Assembly: GCA_903958285.1 (NCBI GenBank)
Contig: CAJBSR010000404.1
Coordinates: forward strand, 1 to 6,226
Length of the DNA: 6,226 nt
DNA from: an uncultured Sphingomonadales bacterium
GTDB taxonomy: Bacteria; Pseudomonadota; Alphaproteobacteria; Sphingomonadales; Sphingomonadaceae
Direction: 5' to 3'
Shown: positions 3,890-6,226 of the stretch, piece by piece
How the letters are laid out: the number at the start of each line of letters is the position of its first letter
Numbering within the stretch: the first letter of the stretch is position 1
Notes under the pieces: model-generated
What the model was told of the DNA's origin: nothing
Database searches by the model: none
The model's input: only the letters and a program-made list of their open reading frames with translations
Made by a program: the position numbers and the translations under genes

Positions 3890-4984
3890 CAACTTGATGG
3901 CCCGGCCAAGGCCCGCCGCATCGTGGTCGCGATGTCGGGCGGCGTGGACTCTTCTGTCGTCGCTGCCCTCGCCGCGCGGACGGGGGCGGAAACCATCGGG
4001 ATCACGTTGCAGCTTTATGATCATGGCGCGGCGGTCAACCGGGTTGGCAGTTGCTGTGCAGGCCAAGACATCCGCGATGCGCGAGCTGTCTGCGACCGAC
4101 TGGGCATCGCCCATTATGTTTTTGATCATGAAAGCCGGTTTCGGGATTCGGTGATCGAACAGTTCGCTGATGAGTATATGAACGGCCGGACGCCCATCCC
4201 CTGCGTCCGCTGCAATATGGGCGTGAAGTTTACCGATCTGTTCCGTCTGGCCAAAGACTTGGGCGCCGACTGTCTTGCGACGGGTCATTATGTGCGCCGT
4301 GTGGAAGGCCCGTCGGGGGCTGAGCTCCACAGGTCCATCGACCCAGCGCGCGACCAGAGTTATTTCCTCTTCGCGACAACGGCGGACCAGCTCGATTATC
4401 TGCGCTTCCCGCTGGGCGGCATGCCCAAGGCCGATGTGCGGGCCATTGCGCAGGAGATGGGGCTAGGCGTGGCCATGAAGCCCGACAGTCAGGACATCTG
4501 CTTCGTTCCGAATGGCGACTATGCCAGCGTTGTCCGCAAGGTGCGCCCCGATGCCGAAAGCGACGGGGCAATCGTTGACATGGAGGGCCGGGAGCTCGGC
4601 CGCCACAAGGGGTTGATCCATTATACCGTCGGCCAAAGGCGCGGGCTGGAGCTGGGTGGTCTGGCCGAGCCGCTTTATGTTGTGCGCCTCGATCCGGCGG
4701 CGCAGCAGGTGATTGTCGGGCCAAAGGCGGCGCTGGCTGTGTCCGCGGCCCGCATTGTAGAGCCTAATTGGCTTGGCGCGGTCGAAGGGCGGCCCCTGAT
4801 GGCCAAGGTCCGGTCCCTGTCAAAGCCGGTGCCGGCGCGTATGCAGGGCGAATGGCTGACATTTGAAGGGCCAGAATATGGCGTTGCACCGGGGCAGGCA
4901 GCCGTCCTTTTTGATGGAGATCAGGTGCTTGGCGGCGGCTGGATTGCCGAAACGCAACGTGCCATAGAGTTTGCCGCCGCCTGA
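3875..4984 (+). CDS. mnmA: tRNA-specific 2-thiouridylase MnmA
   Basis: MnmA puts sulfur on uridine 34 of the tRNAs for Lys, Glu and Gln in the cytoplasm, using ATP to adenylate the base and a persulfide passed on from a cysteine desulfurase. The 369-residue length is normal. The PP-loop ATP site SGGVDSS is at 21-27. Cys113 in [11 protein letters not shown] (109-119) aligns with the catalytic nucleophile and Cys209 in DSQDICFVP (204-212) with the second catalytic cysteine. ATGHYVRR (135-142), RDQSYFLF (159-166) and [14 protein letters not shown] (249-262) are family blocks, and the C-terminal beta-barrel ends with GGGWI. The only in-frame start is the ATG at 3875: upstream codons reach a stop at 3833 without another start. 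It lacks a Shine-Dalgarno sequence. The hydrolase gene follows 47 bp later with no terminator seen, so co-transcription is likely. Confidence 0.96.
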   Translation: MFDLFQLDGPAKARRIVVAMSGGVDSSVVAALAARTGAETIGITLQLYDHGAAVNRVGSCCAGQDIRDARAVCDRLGIAHYVFDHESRFRDSVIEQFADEYMNGRTPIPCVRCNMGVKFTDLFRLAKDLGADCLATGHYVRRVEGPSGAELHRSIDPARDQSYFLFATTADQLDYLRFPLGGMPKADVRAIAQEMGLGVAMKPDSQDICFVPNGDYASVVRKVRPDAESDGAIVDMEGRELGRHKGLIHYTVGQRRGLELGGLAEPLYVVRLDPAAQQVIVGPKAALAVSAARIVEPNWLGAVEGRPLMAKVRSLSKPVPARMQGEWLTFEGPEYGVAPGQAAVLFDGDQVLGGGWIAETQRAIEFAAA

Positions 4985-5031
4985 CCTCCGCAGTTCCAGA
5001 CGGGGCAGCAGGCGATTTGGAGGGGAATTCC

Positions 5032-5913
5032 ATGCCTGCTTTGTCTACCCGCATCATTTCGTTTGTCCTGCGCAAGACCGGCCTGTTCCGGAAGATGTTT
5101 GCAGGCGGACCCAGCATGGCCGCGTTTATCGCAAAGGCAGCCGCCACGCCGAGTGCGCCGTCTGCAAAGCTGCAACAAAGCCATGCCATCTCGCACACGT
5201 CGTTTGACGGGTGCACGGTCTGGGACTTCGCCCCCAAGGCAAAGGCGCCGACGGCAACGGTGCTCTACTGGCATGGCGGCGGCTATGTGTATCCGGCGGC
5301 AGACGCGCACTGGGCGTTTATGGCGCACATGGCCGAAACGCATGGCTGGCGCGTCGTGGCCCCGCTCTATCCGCTGGCCCCGGCGCATGATGTGGCGGGC
5401 ACGACGGGCTTTGCTCTCTCATTCTACAAAGATTTTCTCGCCAAGCAGGCGGGGGCACACTTCCTGATGGCGGGGGATTCCGCAGGCGCCGGGCTGACAG
5501 CGGCGACTGTGATTGCCGCGCGCGATGCAGGGCTGGCGCTGCCGTCTAAGCTCATCCTCATTTGCCCCTGGCTAAATGCAGACCCCTCCCACCCCGATCA
5601 GCCGGCAATCGAAAAGCGCGATGCGATCCTGACCATCCCCGGCCTGCGCGATGCAGGTCGGCTCTATGCAGGGGATGCGGAGGTTTCAGACCCGCGGGTG
5701 AGCCCAATCCATGCCGATTGGTCGGGCCTGCCGCCGATCCTGTCGTTCGGCGGCGGGAGCGACATATTGGTCGTGGATGCGCGCGCGCTGAAGGCGAAGC
5801 TGCCGTCGGTCGACTATCAGGAGATGGACGGCATGATCCACGACTGGCCGATCTTCACCTTCCCCGAAAGCCGCAAGGCACAGGCGCAAATGGCCGCCTT
5901 CGCCGCGGCTTAA
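5032..5913 (+). CDS. Alpha/beta hydrolase, HSL (hormone-sensitive-lipase-like) family
   Basis: A 293-residue cytoplasmic esterase-type enzyme. HGGGYVYP (81-88) is the oxyanion-hole motif of the HSL family, GDSAGAG (148-154) carries the nucleophile Ser150, Asp244 in FGGGSDILVVDAR (239-251) is the likely acid, and His270 in DGMIHDWPIF (266-275) completes the triad. Such enzymes hydrolyse short- to medium-chain acyl esters; the actual substrate is unknown. No signal peptide is evident; residues 1-24 are basic and amphipathic, as is common for the cap region in this family. The ATG at 5032 is chosen because GGAGGGG (5019-5025) stands 6 nt ahead; the in-frame TTG at 5017 lies before that site. It follows mnmA by 47 bp and probably shares its transcript. 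Its TAA overlaps the stop codon of the convergent gene. Confidence 0.9.
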   Translation: MPALSTRIISFVLRKTGLFRKMFAGGPSMAAFIAKAAATPSAPSAKLQQSHAISHTSFDGCTVWDFAPKAKAPTATVLYWHGGGYVYPAADAHWAFMAHMAETHGWRVVAPLYPLAPAHDVAGTTGFALSFYKDFLAKQAGAHFLMAGDSAGAGLTAATVIAARDAGLALPSKLILICPWLNADPSHPDQPAIEKRDAILTIPGLRDAGRLYAGDAEVSDPRVSPIHADWSGLPPILSFGGGSDILVVDARALKAKLPSVDYQEMDGMIHDWPIFTFPESRKAQAQMAAFAAA

Positions 5914-5924
5914 AGCTCGCCGCG
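5904..5924. repeat. Dyad around the shared stop codons of hydrolase and CDF genes
   Basis: CGCGGC (5904-5909) and GCCGCG (5919-5924) are perfect complements around the 9-nt loop TTAAAGCTC, which holds the stop codons of both convergent genes. The stem is GC-rich but neither side has a proper T-tract (CTCTTC on the plus strand), so it is a poor intrinsic terminator. It may slow or end transcription in both directions, or only reflect codon bias at the gene ends. Confidence 0.35.
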
Positions 5925-6226
5925 CTCTTCGGCCGGGTGGCCATCGGGGTCGGGGTGGATGATCACCTCGGTGCCCGGAAACTCGGCCATCAGCTTCGCC
6001 TCAATCTCGTCCATGACGCGGTGGGCTTCGGACACGGTCATCGCTGGGTCGACCCAGACGTGGAACTGGACAAAGTCAGACGTGCCGCTGGTGCGGGTAC
6101 GCAAATCATGGATGCCGCGCAGTTCGGGGTGCGAGTCCGCTAACGCAAGGAAGCGGAGGCGCTTTTCCTCGGGCCATTCCTTGTCCATCAATTGGTCAAT
6201 GGAGGTGCGGGCCACTTGAAAGGCGG
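5910..6226 (-). CDS. Cation diffusion facilitator (CDF/FieF-like), C-terminal part
   Basis: The last 104 residues of a cation efflux protein; the transmembrane part lies beyond the right edge. The segment begins AFQVARTSIDQLMDKEWPE, the end of the last membrane helix plus the conserved (S/T)xxxLMD block. The cytoplasmic dimerisation and metal-sensing domain follows: IHDLRTRTSGTSDFVQFHVW, then MTVSEAHRVMDEIEAKL, then FPGTEVIIHPDP. The histidines in QFH, EAH and IIH and the aspartate in HPDP match metal-binding positions of this domain. CDF proteins export divalent cations such as Zn, Fe or Mn by proton antiport; the metal selectivity resides in the missing helices. A GTG at 6215 could be mistaken for the start, but the conserved block continues upstream of it and it has no ribosome-binding site. 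The stop codon overlaps that of the convergent hydrolase. Confidence 0.92.
   Translation of the reverse strand, partial: AFQVARTSIDQLMDKEWPEEKRLRFLALADSHPELRGIHDLRTRTSGTSDFVQFHVWVDPAMTVSEAHRVMDEIEAKLMAEFPGTEVIIHPDPDGHPAEERGEL

Noticed and set aside
4230..4724. 164-codon minus-strand ORF inside mnmA
   Set aside because: It is antisense to highly conserved mnmA codons; its Arg/Pro/Ala-rich protein is typical of a GC-rich shadow frame.
5017..5034. TTG at 5017 as hydrolase start
   Set aside because: The strong GGAGGGG at 5019-5025 is just downstream of it and well placed for ATG 5032.
6213..6215. GTG at 6215 as the start of a free-standing 101-residue protein
   Set aside because: The reading frame stays open to the window edge and the conserved CDF block continues through it, so this is an internal valine of a larger transporter.
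1..6226. CRISPR array, insertion sequence, tRNA or toxin-antitoxin pair
   Set aside because: Reading both strands showed no regularly spaced repeats, transposase motifs, tRNA-like clover arms with CCA ends, or recognisable toxin-antitoxin genes.

Overview
The window reads as ordinary chromosomal DNA of an alphaproteobacterium with fairly high GC, most likely of the order Sphingomonadales. The best evidence is a SciP (DUF1153) gene, a cell-cycle regulator known from Alphaproteobacteria, together with the style of the MnmA, RND-adaptor and GlsB/YeaQ-type proteins. The genus cannot be fixed from the sequence alone. I see no IS element, CRISPR array, tRNA, rRNA, phage gene or other sign of recent transfer.

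Layout. (1) Positions 1-1366, minus strand: an RND efflux operon. The periplasmic adaptor comes first, then the N-terminus of the inner-membrane pump, which runs off the left edge. A divergent spacer of about 260 bp follows; it holds a perfect 6-1-6 palindrome inside a candidate efflux promoter. (2) Positions 1629-2990: a small-envelope-protein cluster. A GlsB/YeaQ-type membrane protein (+) is followed by an intrinsic terminator and an exported SIMPL-domain protein (+). A second, divergent GlsB/YeaQ-like protein (-) converges on the SIMPL gene with only 3 bp between stop codons. (3) Positions 3044-3409: sciP (-) with a strong, long-stemmed terminator that looks bidirectional. (4) Positions 3410-3874: a 465-bp divergent spacer with a doubtful 89-codon ORF, several short hairpins, an eight-T run and a possible mnmA promoter. 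(5) Positions 3875-5913: mnmA (tRNA 2-thiouridylase) followed 47 bp later by an HSL-family alpha/beta hydrolase, probably one transcript. (6) Positions 5910-6226, minus strand: the C-terminal cytoplasmic domain of a cation diffusion facilitator. Its stop codon overlaps the hydrolase stop in a shared TTAA.

Functional reading. Most genes belong to the envelope (efflux, small membrane proteins, a periplasmic SIMPL protein, metal export), with two core cytoplasmic functions between them (CtrA-dependent cell-cycle control and tRNA wobble thiolation). I found no convincing new multi-gene system. The points most worth a second look are regulatory: the palindrome at the efflux promoter, a hairpin with a T-tract lying across the mnmA start codon, and the unexplained sciP-mnmA spacer.
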